Assembly: GCF_024347375.1 (NCBI RefSeq)
Contig: NZ_AP025470.1
Location: forward strand, 434,001-498,000
From: Vibrio coralliirubri
Lineage (GTDB): Bacteria > Pseudomonadota > Gammaproteobacteria > Enterobacterales > Vibrionaceae
DNA length: 64,000 nucleotides
Direction of reading: 5' to 3'
Part shown: one piece after another, positions 1-6,360 of the stretch
Layout of the letters: each line of letters begins with the position of its first letter
How positions within the stretch are numbered: position 1 is the first letter of the stretch
Notes under the pieces: generated by a model
What the model was told of the DNA's origin: nothing
The model's input: only the letters and a program-made list of their open reading frames with translations
Database searches by the model: none
Program-made: the position numbers and the translations under genes

Positions 1-122
1 CCTTATTGCTTGCGGTTCTTGGTTTGATTTATGCCTCTAAAAAGCAATTGGTCATGCTGCAACAATCAAAGGAGGTGGACGGTGAAAAAACCGAAGCCCC
101 TAGCCCTACCGAACCCCGTTAA
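1..122 (+). CDS. C-terminal end of a small membrane protein (partial)
   Basis: A reading frame enters from the window edge (first full codon at base 3) and stops at 120-122, giving 39 residues. It begins inside a hydrophobic stretch (LLLAVLGLIYA) followed by lysines and a polar, Pro/Glu-rich tail, as expected for a one-span membrane protein with its tail in the cytoplasm or virion interior. It overlaps the start of the packaging ATPase by 41 bases in another frame, which suggests coupled translation. It resembles the other small membrane proteins of this element. Its start and function cannot be seen. Confidence 0.5.
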   Translation, partial: LLLAVLGLIYASKKQLVMLQQSKEVDGEKTEAPSPTEPR

Positions 123-846
123 CTCGAACCCGTCACATGATGCCGAGCACACCATTTATGTGGCGGGAACAGGAGGGGGTAAAACCTCAGCCGTTAAGCA
201 TTTGGGGCTAGTCCCTAAAACGGCTCAAGCGGTTTTTTTTGACCCTTACACCAACTACGCAGGGAGCAAGTTCCAAGGTCAAATGTGTCACGGCACTTCA
301 TCACGTTTAACCTTTGTCAAAACGCTCATTATGGCGCGTCGTCGTGGTGGCTCGTTTAAGCTGGCCTATATTCCAGCAAACGGGGCAACGGGCGACGAAT
401 TAGAGTTCTTTGCGTCGGTGGTGTGGTCGGTGGGTAACGGTCGAGCTAGTCAGCTTTACACCGTTATCGAAGAATTGGCGTCATGTGTTGAAACCTCGGG
501 CAAGCTTCGAGGTCGTGCGGGTGAGCTTTTGCGCGGAGGTCGTCAATACGGTCTGGTGGTGCATACGGTGTTTCAACGAGGGCAAGAAGTACCAAAAACC
601 GTGACTGAACAATCAAGCGTTTGGTGGGTGGGCGCGGTTAACTCAATGAGTGATGCGCACTGGATAGCGGATAAACGCGGGTTGGATGTGAATATCGTAG
701 CGGGGCTGAAATCTGCCAAGGTCAATAAAGAACGCATTGGTAAACCGATAGCCGAATACTTATTGATTGGTGATGGTATCGGCAATATCGAACACAAAGC
801 TTTAAATTGTAGAGAGGGCACCAAGTTAGCATTGAACTATAAGTAA
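82..846 (+). CDS. Genome-packaging ATPase of a double-jelly-roll phage (FtsK/HerA superfamily, PM2 P9-like)
   Basis: This 254-residue P-loop ATPase probably pumps phage DNA into the preformed procapsid. The Walker A motif GTGGGKTS is at residues 29-36, and a Walker B-like LYTVIEEL at about 125-132 is followed by a Gln/Arg-containing HTVFQRGQ segment, as in FtsK/HerA-type packaging enzymes. I chose the GTG at 82 because a strong Shine-Dalgarno (AAAGGAGGT, 68-76) sits just upstream; an earlier in-frame start at 31 has no such site and would add an unlikely cysteine-rich segment. The gene lies just before the capsid leader, as expected for this phage type. The length fits the roughly 200-260 residues of such ATPases. 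Confidence 0.88.
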   Translation: MKKPKPLALPNPVNSNPSHDAEHTIYVAGTGGGKTSAVKHLGLVPKTAQAVFFDPYTNYAGSKFQGQMCHGTSSRLTFVKTLIMARRRGGSFKLAYIPANGATGDELEFFASVVWSVGNGRASQLYTVIEELASCVETSGKLRGRAGELLRGGRQYGLVVHTVFQRGQEVPKTVTEQSSVWWVGAVNSMSDAHWIADKRGLDVNIVAGLKSAKVNKERIGKPIAEYLLIGDGIGNIEHKALNCREGTKLALNYK

Positions 847-881
847 AAAAACTCCCTCTCGCAGGGCTGGTTGAGGGAGTT
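845..881 (-). terminator. Hairpin terminator reading leftward between ATPase and capsid genes
   Basis: A 9-bp perfect stem (850-858 with 873-881, AACTCCCTC/GAGGGAGTT) is flanked on its left by seven A's. It is therefore a good intrinsic terminator only for leftward transcription. There is no T-run on the right side, so it should act weakly if at all on the rightward late operon. No leftward gene is visible upstream of it, which makes its purpose unclear. Confidence 0.5.
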
Positions 882-1153
882 GCCTAAAAATAAGGCATGG
901 AGTAGGTATCAAGTTTTAACAGGCGTCATATACCAATACGCCTGTATGAACCCATCAGACGGTATCACCCTTTTTTGTTTGGTTGATTAGCATTAATTAT
1001 TACTTTTCTACGTTAATGCCTGCATCGTATTTCAACCTATAGGTTACCCGTTCAACCTATAGGTTACTTTCCCTTCCTTTTTTATCCTCACTCCTATTTG
1101 ATAAACGCTCAATTTGATTATTCACAATCCAACGTCGAGAGACAGGGGAACTC
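847..1153 (+). promoter_or_regulatory. Non-coding leader upstream of the capsid operon
   Basis: This 307-base gap holds the leftward hairpin (850-881), a second small hairpin GCCT/AGGC (882-896), an AT-rich tract near 985-1010 and the double palindromic operator at 1031-1067. No reading frame with a ribosome site was found before 1154. Its position between the ATPase gene and the capsid gene suggests a late-promoter control region. I could not identify a confident -10/-35 pair. Confidence 0.45.
1031..1067. promoter_or_regulatory. Tandem palindromic operator pair
   Basis: The 17-base unit TTCAACCTATAGGTTAC occurs twice, at 1031-1047 and 1051-1067. Each copy contains the perfect 12-bp palindrome AACCTATAGGTT (1034-1045 and 1054-1065). 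The centres are exactly 20 bp apart, about two helical turns, so two dimers would bind on the same face of the DNA. This looks like the binding site of a phage regulator encoded left of the window. Confidence 0.65.
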
Positions 1154-1282
1154 ATGAAAGCTCAACATAAAAACATGTTGATTGCTGTAGTACTGACCTT
1201 ACTGGTGATTGCCATCATCAATAACGTATCAACGCTAGAAGCAGTCAAAGAACTCATTAACGGCAAGCGTGGCTGGTTTTAA
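1154..1282 (+). CDS. 42-residue single-span membrane protein, probably virion
   Basis: The ATG at 1154 follows a GGGGA-type ribosome site (1145-1149) and the frame ends 12 bases before the capsid ATG. The protein has a short basic N-terminus, one hydrophobic helix (residues about 8-23, MLIAVVLTLLVIAII) and a polar tail ending in GKRGWF. It is the first gene after the double operator and thus opens the capsid operon. Small one-span proteins of this kind line the internal membrane of PM2-type virions, so a virion membrane role is likely but inferred. No homologue is recognised by name. Confidence 0.6.
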   Translation: MKAQHKNMLIAVVLTLLVIAIINNVSTLEAVKELINGKRGWF

Positions 1283-1294
1283 GGAGAGTTAAAC

Positions 1295-2110
1295 ATGTCA
1301 GTAAAACCAATCAAACTTAATTCAATGGTCGGTGCTGCTTGGGGGCAAAAAGGTACGCTACCTATCCCAGTAGGTCCTACTTATCAAGAGCTGGTACTAG
1401 AGACCAATGCCGAAGCCGCCGATATCGAGCGTTTGTCTATCACGCTTAATGCAGAAGAAATCTATGTCTTAACGGGCAGTGAGATTTTGATGCTTGAGCG
1501 TTACAAACAACGTGCTCATACAACAGGCCACTATGTGATCCCATTTAGTGATATTTCCGCACGTACTAAAAATGGTGTTCGCTACACGGGGCTGGTGACG
1601 GAAGCGGGTGACAACATTCACTTAGATGTCCAGTTTAAAGCGAAAGCCAGTGGTGACCCGCTATCGATTCAAGTCCATGCGTGGGTGACGAATGCACAAC
1701 CTGCACGAATCATCGTGCCAATGGTCAAGCGTGAAACCATGCCAGCAAACGCGGCAGGGGTGAACGAATTCACAAGCCTAGTATCAAGCCCGTTGATTAG
1801 TTTACGTCGTGCGCACTTCATGCACACGGGTATCACTAAACTCGAAGTTGAGCGCGACTTTGTCAAAGAGTACGAAGCCAACAAGTTTATCAATGAAGCG
1901 AACGCCAAGCGTAATGAACGTACACCTCAAGCGGGTTACTTTCACTTTGATCCTATTGTGCGTGGTTTCTCTATCGATGAGCTATTTCCAACACAGCACA
2001 GCTCTAACTTGAAGTTCTCAGTAACAACGAGTGACGTAGCTGGCTCAATCCCTATTTTGGTTGAATCGGTGAAAGTGGTTCGCCCTGAAATGCTCGCGGG
2101 TCGAAGCTAA
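1295..2110 (+). CDS. Major capsid protein, PM2 P2-like double jelly roll
   Basis: The protein has 271 residues, close to the 269 of PM2 P2, and is predicted almost entirely beta. Its N-terminal region, with LPIPVGPTY at residues 22-30 followed by a beta-rich segment and a basic helix (EILMLERYKQR), resembles the N-terminus of PM2 P2, which has LPIGQTY at the matching place. From memory of that protein I judge the two homologous; no alignment was run. P2 trimers form the pseudo-hexagonal shell over an inner membrane. A good ribosome site (AAGGAGAG, 1281-1288) precedes the ATG. The gene stands between small membrane-protein genes, as expected for a shell protein in this virus type. Confidence 0.8.
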   Translation: MSVKPIKLNSMVGAAWGQKGTLPIPVGPTYQELVLETNAEAADIERLSITLNAEEIYVLTGSEILMLERYKQRAHTTGHYVIPFSDISARTKNGVRYTGLVTEAGDNIHLDVQFKAKASGDPLSIQVHAWVTNAQPARIIVPMVKRETMPANAAGVNEFTSLVSSPLISLRRAHFMHTGITKLEVERDFVKEYEANKFINEANAKRNERTPQAGYFHFDPIVRGFSIDELFPTQHSSNLKFSVTTSDVAGSIPILVESVKVVRPEMLAGRS

Positions 2111-2119
2111 GGAGCTTAT

Positions 2120-2392
2120 ATGAGCTTTTTTGATGACCTCTTAGAGTTTGGGGGCGGTGCGCTCGATAGCGTGGGTGAAAATGCCGATTGGCTGTTTGGT
2201 GATGATGACAATTCATCGAACCCGAACACGACCCAGCAACCTAACGCACCCGTTGTTGATAATAACGGCAACGCTGTTACAACCCCTCAAGGCTCACTTG
2301 TAGCGAAAGATAACACCCTGCTTTACATCGGTGGTGGTATTGCTGCGCTGTTAGTGCTGGTTCTGCTTGTTGTCATGCTGAAAGGTAAATAG
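2120..2392 (+). CDS. 90-residue C-tail-anchored virion-type membrane protein
   Basis: The ATG at 2120 follows an AAGGAGC ribosome site overlapping the capsid stop codon. The protein has an acidic N-terminal part (DDLLEFGGG, FGDDDN), an Asn/Thr/Pro-rich linker (residues about 33-60) and one hydrophobic helix near the end (about 68-86) capped by KGK. It has no signal peptide, so it would insert tail-first. Placement directly after the capsid gene fits a structural protein linking shell and internal membrane. No family is recognised. Confidence 0.65.
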   Translation: MSFFDDLLEFGGGALDSVGENADWLFGDDDNSSNPNTTQQPNAPVVDNNGNAVTTPQGSLVAKDNTLLYIGGGIAALLVLVLLVVMLKGK

Positions 2393-2394
2393 TT

Positions 2395-2541
2395 ATGCCA
2401 TTACTTTTCATTGGTTTAGGTGGTCTTGGTCTTGGGTCTGCGCTTGGGTTTGGTGTGAGTCAGGGCATCAATAAGGCTCTGACTGCTACCGCGTTGATTG
2501 CCTTGTTATACCTTGCCTACAAATCGGGAGTGTTTCGCTAA
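2395..2541 (+). CDS. 48-residue Gly/Leu-rich membrane protein
   Basis: The frame starts two bases after the previous stop and its own stop overlaps the next ATG (TAATG at 2539-2543), so it is tightly coupled to both neighbours. The sequence has two hydrophobic stretches: a Gly/Leu-rich one (LLFIGLGGLGLGSALGFG) and a second (TALIALLYLAY) followed by a basic end. It is too short for routine gene calling, but the perfect packing into the operon supports it. A virion membrane role is inferred from context only. Confidence 0.55.
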   Translation: MPLLFIGLGGLGLGSALGFGVSQGINKALTATALIALLYLAYKSGVFR

Positions 2542-2747
2542 TGCTAGGTTCATTAACGTCTTTAACGGGTGGCGGTGGCTTGACGGGCGGGTCTTCGGGT
2601 CCAGCAAAATCAGGTAACACATCTAACACCACAAATAACAGTGGCTTTACTGCTGGCGCAATGAATTTTGGCAGCAACAACGGCATACCGTGGTGGGGAA
2701 TTGCGCTTGTTGCTCTGATTGCGCTGTATGTTCTCACTCGAAAGTAA
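2541..2747 (+). CDS. 68-residue C-tail-anchored membrane protein
   Basis: The start codon shares a base with the previous stop. The N-terminal 45 residues are a low-complexity Gly/Ser/Thr/Asn linker, and a hydrophobic helix (about 50-65, WWGIALVALIALYVL) ends in TRK. This repeats the layout of the 90-residue protein upstream (flexible linker plus C-terminal anchor) without clear sequence similarity. It is probably a virion membrane protein. The downstream gene begins inside its last codons. Confidence 0.6.
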   Translation: MLGSLTSLTGGGGLTGGSSGPAKSGNTSNTTNNSGFTAGAMNFGSNNGIPWWGIALVALIALYVLTRK

Positions 2748-3651
2748 CTTAATTCCTGAAACTTGGGGCAATGCCAAGCCGAGGCTATGTAAAGCCCTTG
2801 GTGATTACCTCAAACAAGCAGAAATTGAAGTTCAAGAGGGGCGAGAGTCCCTTTATCGAGTGGAAGATACCTACATGTTACTGCGCGGTGAGCAATCACA
2901 ATCAGGCTCCAAGGAGTTGGTGGTTGTTGCGTTAGCGGGTGATATGGCCGCGGGTACGCTCAGTGCCATTAATCACGGTAAAGCGAATGGGTTTGACTCC
3001 ATTCGCGCCCACTTTAGCAAACGCGGAGCCCATCGCTATATTCAGCGTAAATTACGATTGCCTGTTCGAGAGATTGAAACTCACAAGAATGAGCATGTAT
3101 TACAGATAAGGTTTGATGATATGGGCGGGAAAAGTAGCTCAAAGAGTGATGCGAAAACCGTCACTACAACCACAAACAAAAGCAATAGCCAAGGTATCGG
3201 TGGCGATAACAATGGCTTTGCGCTGTCAGGGATAGAAAACTCTGACATTAATTTAAGCATGACTGACCATGGCGCAATGGCGGTTGCAGGTCGAACGGCA
3301 GAAGAAGCGTTTAAATTCGGAACTGACGCATTAGATTTTTCAGCAGACACCGTTGATGCCTCTTTGGGCTTTGGTGAGAAAGCGTTAGACGGAGCGTTCA
3401 GTTTTGGTGAGAGCGCATTGGATGCAAATGCAAATCTTAGCGAGCACGCGATAGATTCCATTAAATCCATGGCAGGCCAACAAACGGAAACGACCAAAGC
3501 AGCTCTTGCCATAGCAGGGGCAGCAAAAGCGCGAGAGCAAACGGGTGAGAACGAAAGCAATAACGAGCTACTGAAAAATGTGTCTCTTATGGTCGGGATT
3601 CTCGTCTCGGTACTAACGATGGCTTATATGTTCGCGGGGCGTAAACAATGA
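2728..3651 (+). CDS. 307-residue membrane protein with hendecad repeats
   Basis: I place the start at the ATG at 2728, inside the end of the previous gene; a TTG at 2719 is also in frame. Residues 1-130 form a mixed alpha/beta domain. Residues 135-190 are a Ser/Thr/Asn/Gly-rich linker. Residues 204-247 hold four perfect 11-residue repeats (for example FGEKALDGAFS, FGESALDANAN) with the pattern [FL][GS]xx[AT][VLI]D. A Lys/Ala-rich helix and a C-terminal membrane span (about 285-303) ending GRKQ follow. It may be a rod-like protein anchored in the virion membrane, perhaps a spike base, tape or DNA-delivery protein. I recognise no family. Confidence 0.7.
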   Translation: MFSLESNLIPETWGNAKPRLCKALGDYLKQAEIEVQEGRESLYRVEDTYMLLRGEQSQSGSKELVVVALAGDMAAGTLSAINHGKANGFDSIRAHFSKRGAHRYIQRKLRLPVREIETHKNEHVLQIRFDDMGGKSSSKSDAKTVTTTTNKSNSQGIGGDNNGFALSGIENSDINLSMTDHGAMAVAGRTAEEAFKFGTDALDFSADTVDASLGFGEKALDGAFSFGESALDANANLSEHAIDSIKSMAGQQTETTKAALAIAGAAKAREQTGENESNNELLKNVSLMVGILVSVLTMAYMFAGRKQ

Positions 3652-4298
3652 AGCAACTGCATACTTTAAATACTGGCGAAGCCATCAAATTTAACGCGGG
3701 TCAGGCTGGTAAGTATCTCATCATGCGTGAGGCGAGTAATACCGTCATGCTGCGCGGTGATGCTCTGCGACCTGTAGAGATTGAACGCGGTGACACGGTT
3801 GATATCACTCGTTTTGACGAGCTTGAACTTTTTAATCACAAAGCGGATGCCGTGACGATTGAATATCAAATCGCAGATGTTCCAATCATCACCAAAGCGC
3901 AAAAAATTGATATCAGTAATTCGGTAGCGATTAGCGAGATTTTAACGCCAATTACCGTTGATAAAGTTCTCTCCCCCATAAAGGTGGGCGAAGTCCAAAC
4001 CGAGGTAAAAACACGCATTCAAAATGACGTCCTCAAGGTGGAAAAGCTTGCTGATTTATACACCTTGCAAAAGGTCGGCAGTGGGTTGTTGGGTTTAACA
4101 AGCGATGAGCAAATTATTGATGGGAAAGCTGGACGTAAAGGGCTCTTTATTCAGGCTTCTACCAACAATGCCAGTCCCGTGTTGGTGCAAGGTTTAATTG
4201 ATCTTACCGCTGGCGGTCATACATTAATTCAAACGGATGCCATTGTGACACTGCAAGGTGCTATAGGCGATAGCGTCAAAGTAGGGGAGTTCATCTAA
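3648..4298 (+). CDS. 216-residue beta-rich virion protein, candidate vertex or penton protein
   Basis: The start overlaps the previous stop as ATGA, indicating translational coupling. The sequence lacks membrane spans and cysteines and is rich in short beta-prone segments. The N-terminal 70 residues look like a small beta domain, the middle (about 80-135) repeats short Ile/Val-rich strands (ISNSVAISEILTPITVDKV), and the C-terminal 70 residues resemble another compact beta domain. Such two- or three-domain beta proteins downstream of the capsid gene commonly form the five-fold vertex or spike in tailless phages. That role is inferred; no homologue is recognised. Confidence 0.6.
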   Translation: MKQLHTLNTGEAIKFNAGQAGKYLIMREASNTVMLRGDALRPVEIERGDTVDITRFDELELFNHKADAVTIEYQIADVPIITKAQKIDISNSVAISEILTPITVDKVLSPIKVGEVQTEVKTRIQNDVLKVEKLADLYTLQKVGSGLLGLTSDEQIIDGKAGRKGLFIQASTNNASPVLVQGLIDLTAGGHTLIQTDAIVTLQGAIGDSVKVGEFI

Positions 4299-4981
4299 TG
4301 TTTCAACTTTCAAATCCGCCCCAAGCCTCTTCGAGTTCGGGCTCAGTTGAGGAAGTCGGGGCTAATGCTTTGGCCAGTATTCCTGTAGGTGCTCAAGATG
4401 GCGGGAGTGCGTCCGGTTTCGTGACCATCTTAAATAACCTTTATGACAATCCTAAGCGTGGTCATAACGCGGCTCTGTATCATCGAAATGAAAGCATAAA
4501 TGGTGAGTGGGGTCGGAGAATGCAATTAAAGTCAGCAGTCGATTTGATAACGAAAGCGGAGCCTTATGATTCTGTATCGTTAATGATGTCGGTCACGCTC
4601 AAAGGGAAGATAAATCTTGATGCGTCAACGGCTGCGAAGGTGAGCGCGTTAGATACTCCTATTTCTTGCGTAATCGGAATTAAGACTCAAGCCGCCCCAT
4701 CATATAGAGGCACGTATTGCAGTGTGACGGCTGCGTACTCTTCGAGTGATTCGTCATTGGTATTCGATGGCTCGTCTGATGTTGTTCTTAATGTTCAACC
4801 GGGCGATGTAGCCAGTATTGCAGAATCAGAACTTCAAATTTCTTTCGATGTGGAAGATATGACTAATGATGTGATGGTTTACTTGGAAGAGGCACCTGCA
4901 ACGTTAGAAAACTTGTTTGGGCTTATTCATATCAAAAAGGCGTGGATTGCTGAGGAAGTCGTTTATCCGGTGCCTGATTAA
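4298..4981 (+). CDS. 227-residue beta-rich virion protein, candidate spike-associated protein
   Basis: Its ATG shares a base with the previous stop (TAATG). The first 40 residues are Ser/Gly/Ala-rich and probably flexible. The rest is predicted mainly beta, with two cysteines in similar strands (ISCVIGI and TYCSVTAAY). There is no membrane span or signal peptide. With the preceding gene it occupies the place where tailless phages keep their vertex and receptor-binding proteins. I do not recognise it and assign no specific role. Confidence 0.6.
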   Translation: MFQLSNPPQASSSSGSVEEVGANALASIPVGAQDGGSASGFVTILNNLYDNPKRGHNAALYHRNESINGEWGRRMQLKSAVDLITKAEPYDSVSLMMSVTLKGKINLDASTAAKVSALDTPISCVIGIKTQAAPSYRGTYCSVTAAYSSSDSSLVFDGSSDVVLNVQPGDVASIAESELQISFDVEDMTNDVMVYLEEAPATLENLFGLIHIKKAWIAEEVVYPVPD

Positions 4982-4997
4982 CAAGGGTTTAGTGATA

Positions 4998-5483
4998 ATG
5001 AATATTAAGTATTGGCTAGTACTGCTTTTCCTGATCCTGTTTGGGGGGTACCTAATGAAAAAAGACAAGATAATCAAAATAGTGAGTGGCTTTGCTTTAT
5101 CAGCTAAAAGTGAGATGCGCATGGTGGGTGTGCGCGGTGATTTAAAGCGAGTCGTTCGCCGCGCTATTGAGCTAACCCCGTTTGATTTTGGCATTACGTC
5201 AGGTAAGCGCACCGCAGAGGAACAGAACGCTCTATTCAAACAAGGCGCAAGCCAGTTAGACGGATACAGCAAAAAAAGCCGTCACCAATCAGGCTGCGCG
5301 GTTGATTTCGTGGTGTACGACGAAAACGGCAAAGTGACGTGGGGCTTTAGTTATTACGAACAAGTGAGTTGGGCATTCAAACAGGCAGCGGATGAGTTAG
5401 GTATTCCGATTGTATGGGGCGGTGATTGGGTCAGCTTTAAAGATGGTCCTCATATCGAACTCGATAAACGGGTGTACGCATGA
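4998..5483 (+). CDS. Membrane-anchored M15-family peptidoglycan peptidase (endolysin)
   Basis: This 161-residue enzyme should cut peptide bonds in peptidoglycan. The zinc-binding M15 signature is complete: SRHQSGCAVD at 94-103 supplies His96 and Asp103, and PHIE at 151-154 supplies His152 and Glu154. TSGKRTAEEQ (68-76) matches the usual upstream motif. The ATG at 4998, preceded by AAGG, adds a strongly hydrophobic N-terminal helix (residues 4-19), so the enzyme is probably exported or anchored like a signal-arrest-release endolysin. A start at 5055 would remove this helix. An earlier start at 4917 has no ribosome site. The holin-like gene overlaps its stop. Confidence 0.85.
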   Translation: MNIKYWLVLLFLILFGGYLMKKDKIIKIVSGFALSAKSEMRMVGVRGDLKRVVRRAIELTPFDFGITSGKRTAEEQNALFKQGASQLDGYSKKSRHQSGCAVDFVVYDENGKVTWGFSYYEQVSWAFKQAADELGIPIVWGGDWVSFKDGPHIELDKRVYA

Positions 5484-5890
5484 TAAGCGCACTAGCAAAC
5501 CTCATTACAGGCGGTATTGATGCGTATAAGCAACACGGTATCAATAAGGCCAATAAGCTCAAACGACAAGATGAGATGGAGCAAGAAAGGCACACAGCAA
5601 AGGTGAAGCGATTGCAATCAGGCGATGAGCAATCCGCTAACCTTGATGAACTCAGTATTAAACAGCGTGGTTGGAAAGATGAGTTTATCTTGTTGGTTGT
5701 TTTTATCCCGTTGATGCTGGCCTTTATCCCTGATTATGCAAGTTACGTAGCGCAGGGGTTTAGTTCACTCGAAGTGATACCTGATTATTACTGGTACGTC
5801 GTCTTTGCAGTGGTGATTGATACGTTAGGAATGCGGTCAATGTTGCGCTATCTGCTTGAGTTTTTCTCGCATAAATTTAAGGGGAAATAA
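5480..5890 (+). CDS. Holin-like membrane protein
   Basis: The start overlaps the peptidase stop as ATGA. The 136-residue protein begins with a short weakly hydrophobic helix, then a highly charged segment (about 21-62), then two strong membrane helices (about 69-84 and 103-118) separated by an acidic aromatic loop, and a basic tail ending FKGK. The layout resembles the three-span holins known from gene transfer agents and small phages. Adjacency to the endolysin supports a lysis role. The family assignment is from memory of the pattern. Confidence 0.65.
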   Translation: MISALANLITGGIDAYKQHGINKANKLKRQDEMEQERHTAKVKRLQSGDEQSANLDELSIKQRGWKDEFILLVVFIPLMLAFIPDYASYVAQGFSSLEVIPDYYWYVVFAVVIDTLGMRSMLRYLLEFFSHKFKGK

Positions 5891-5893
5891 GCA

Positions 5894-6052
5894 TTGGACG
5901 GCGCAATCATAAATGCATTGGCAGGTCTAACAGGTGAGATAAATCCAGCCTTAACCGCTTGGACAATTTACTTGTTGCTCAAAGTGACACGAACACAGCA
6001 AGAGCACGATAAGCGTATATCAAAATTAGAATGGAAGAATGACAATGGCTAA
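5894..6052 (+). CDS. 52-residue protein, possible lysis accessory
   Basis: A TTG start at 5894 follows a GGGGA ribosome site (5881-5885) at good spacing, three bases after the holin-like gene. The protein has a hydrophobic middle (about 18-30, PALTAWTIYLLLK) and a charged C-terminal helix (HDKRISKLEWK). This is reminiscent of small spanin-like or holin-accessory proteins, but nothing specific is recognised. The TTG start and short length lower confidence. Confidence 0.45.
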   Translation: MDGAIINALAGLTGEINPALTAWTIYLLLKVTRTQQEHDKRISKLEWKNDNG

Positions 6053-6161
6053 AGCAGGGTTAAAAGCAAACGGCACACTAAAGAAAGGCTACCGCTTTGC
6101 AAGGGGTGGGAAAGTGGTGAAAGCTAAGAACACGACAACCAAGCGCAAAAAGCGTAATTAA
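6045..6161 (+). CDS. 38-residue highly basic protein
   Basis: The ATG at 6045 lies inside the end of the preceding small gene (8-base overlap). The product has 14 Lys/Arg in 38 residues, no acidic residue, and ends in a TKRKKRN cluster. Such a charge pattern suggests nucleic-acid binding, for example condensing the packaged genome, or binding to the membrane. It is the last recognisable gene of the provirus. Function is inferred from composition only. Confidence 0.5.
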   Translation: MAKAGLKANGTLKKGYRFARGGKVVKAKNTTTKRKKRN

Positions 6162-6360
6162 CTGTCGATGTGTATTAACGTCTGAAACTTATTTTTGGAC
6201 AAAAACGATTTGCGGCCACGGCTATAAACCGTTTCGGTCAGGTTAGAAAAAATATCTTGAAACCTTAGTGTGCTTACGGTGCAAAGACCAGTTCTAATTT
6301 TGGAAACTATTTAGTACATTAACCTAACAACGCACTTATTACACAGTTTAGGGATACACT
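6162..6360. other. Junction region between provirus and SDR gene
   Basis: No gene is visible. An imperfect hairpin at 6203-6234 (AAACGATTT with AAACCGTTT, plus an inner GCC/GGC pair) has an A-run on its left, so it might terminate leftward transcripts. A weak AGGGA ribosome site for the next gene is at its right end. I looked for a dif-like XerCD site and for a duplicated attachment core and found neither. Confidence 0.4.

Larger units (their letters stand above)
1..6161 (+). mobile_element. PM2-like tailless-phage provirus, right part
   Basis: All genes here run rightward, abut or overlap, and together encode a packaging ATPase, a PM2 P2-like capsid protein, many short single-span membrane proteins and a lysis module. 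That set is typical of membrane-containing double-jelly-roll phages such as PM2, whose provirus relatives are known in aquatic gammaproteobacteria. No tail, portal or terminase gene is visible. The left part is cut by the window, so the integrase, replication genes and left attachment site are not seen. The right limit is placed at the last recognisable element gene; the true end could lie as far as about 7560. An autolykivirus relative is the main alternative. Confidence 0.8.

Noticed and set aside
3081..3560. 159-codon open frame on the minus strand
   Set aside because: It lies wholly antisense inside the 307-residue virion protein gene and has no ribosome site; it is a by-product of the repeat-rich coding sequence.
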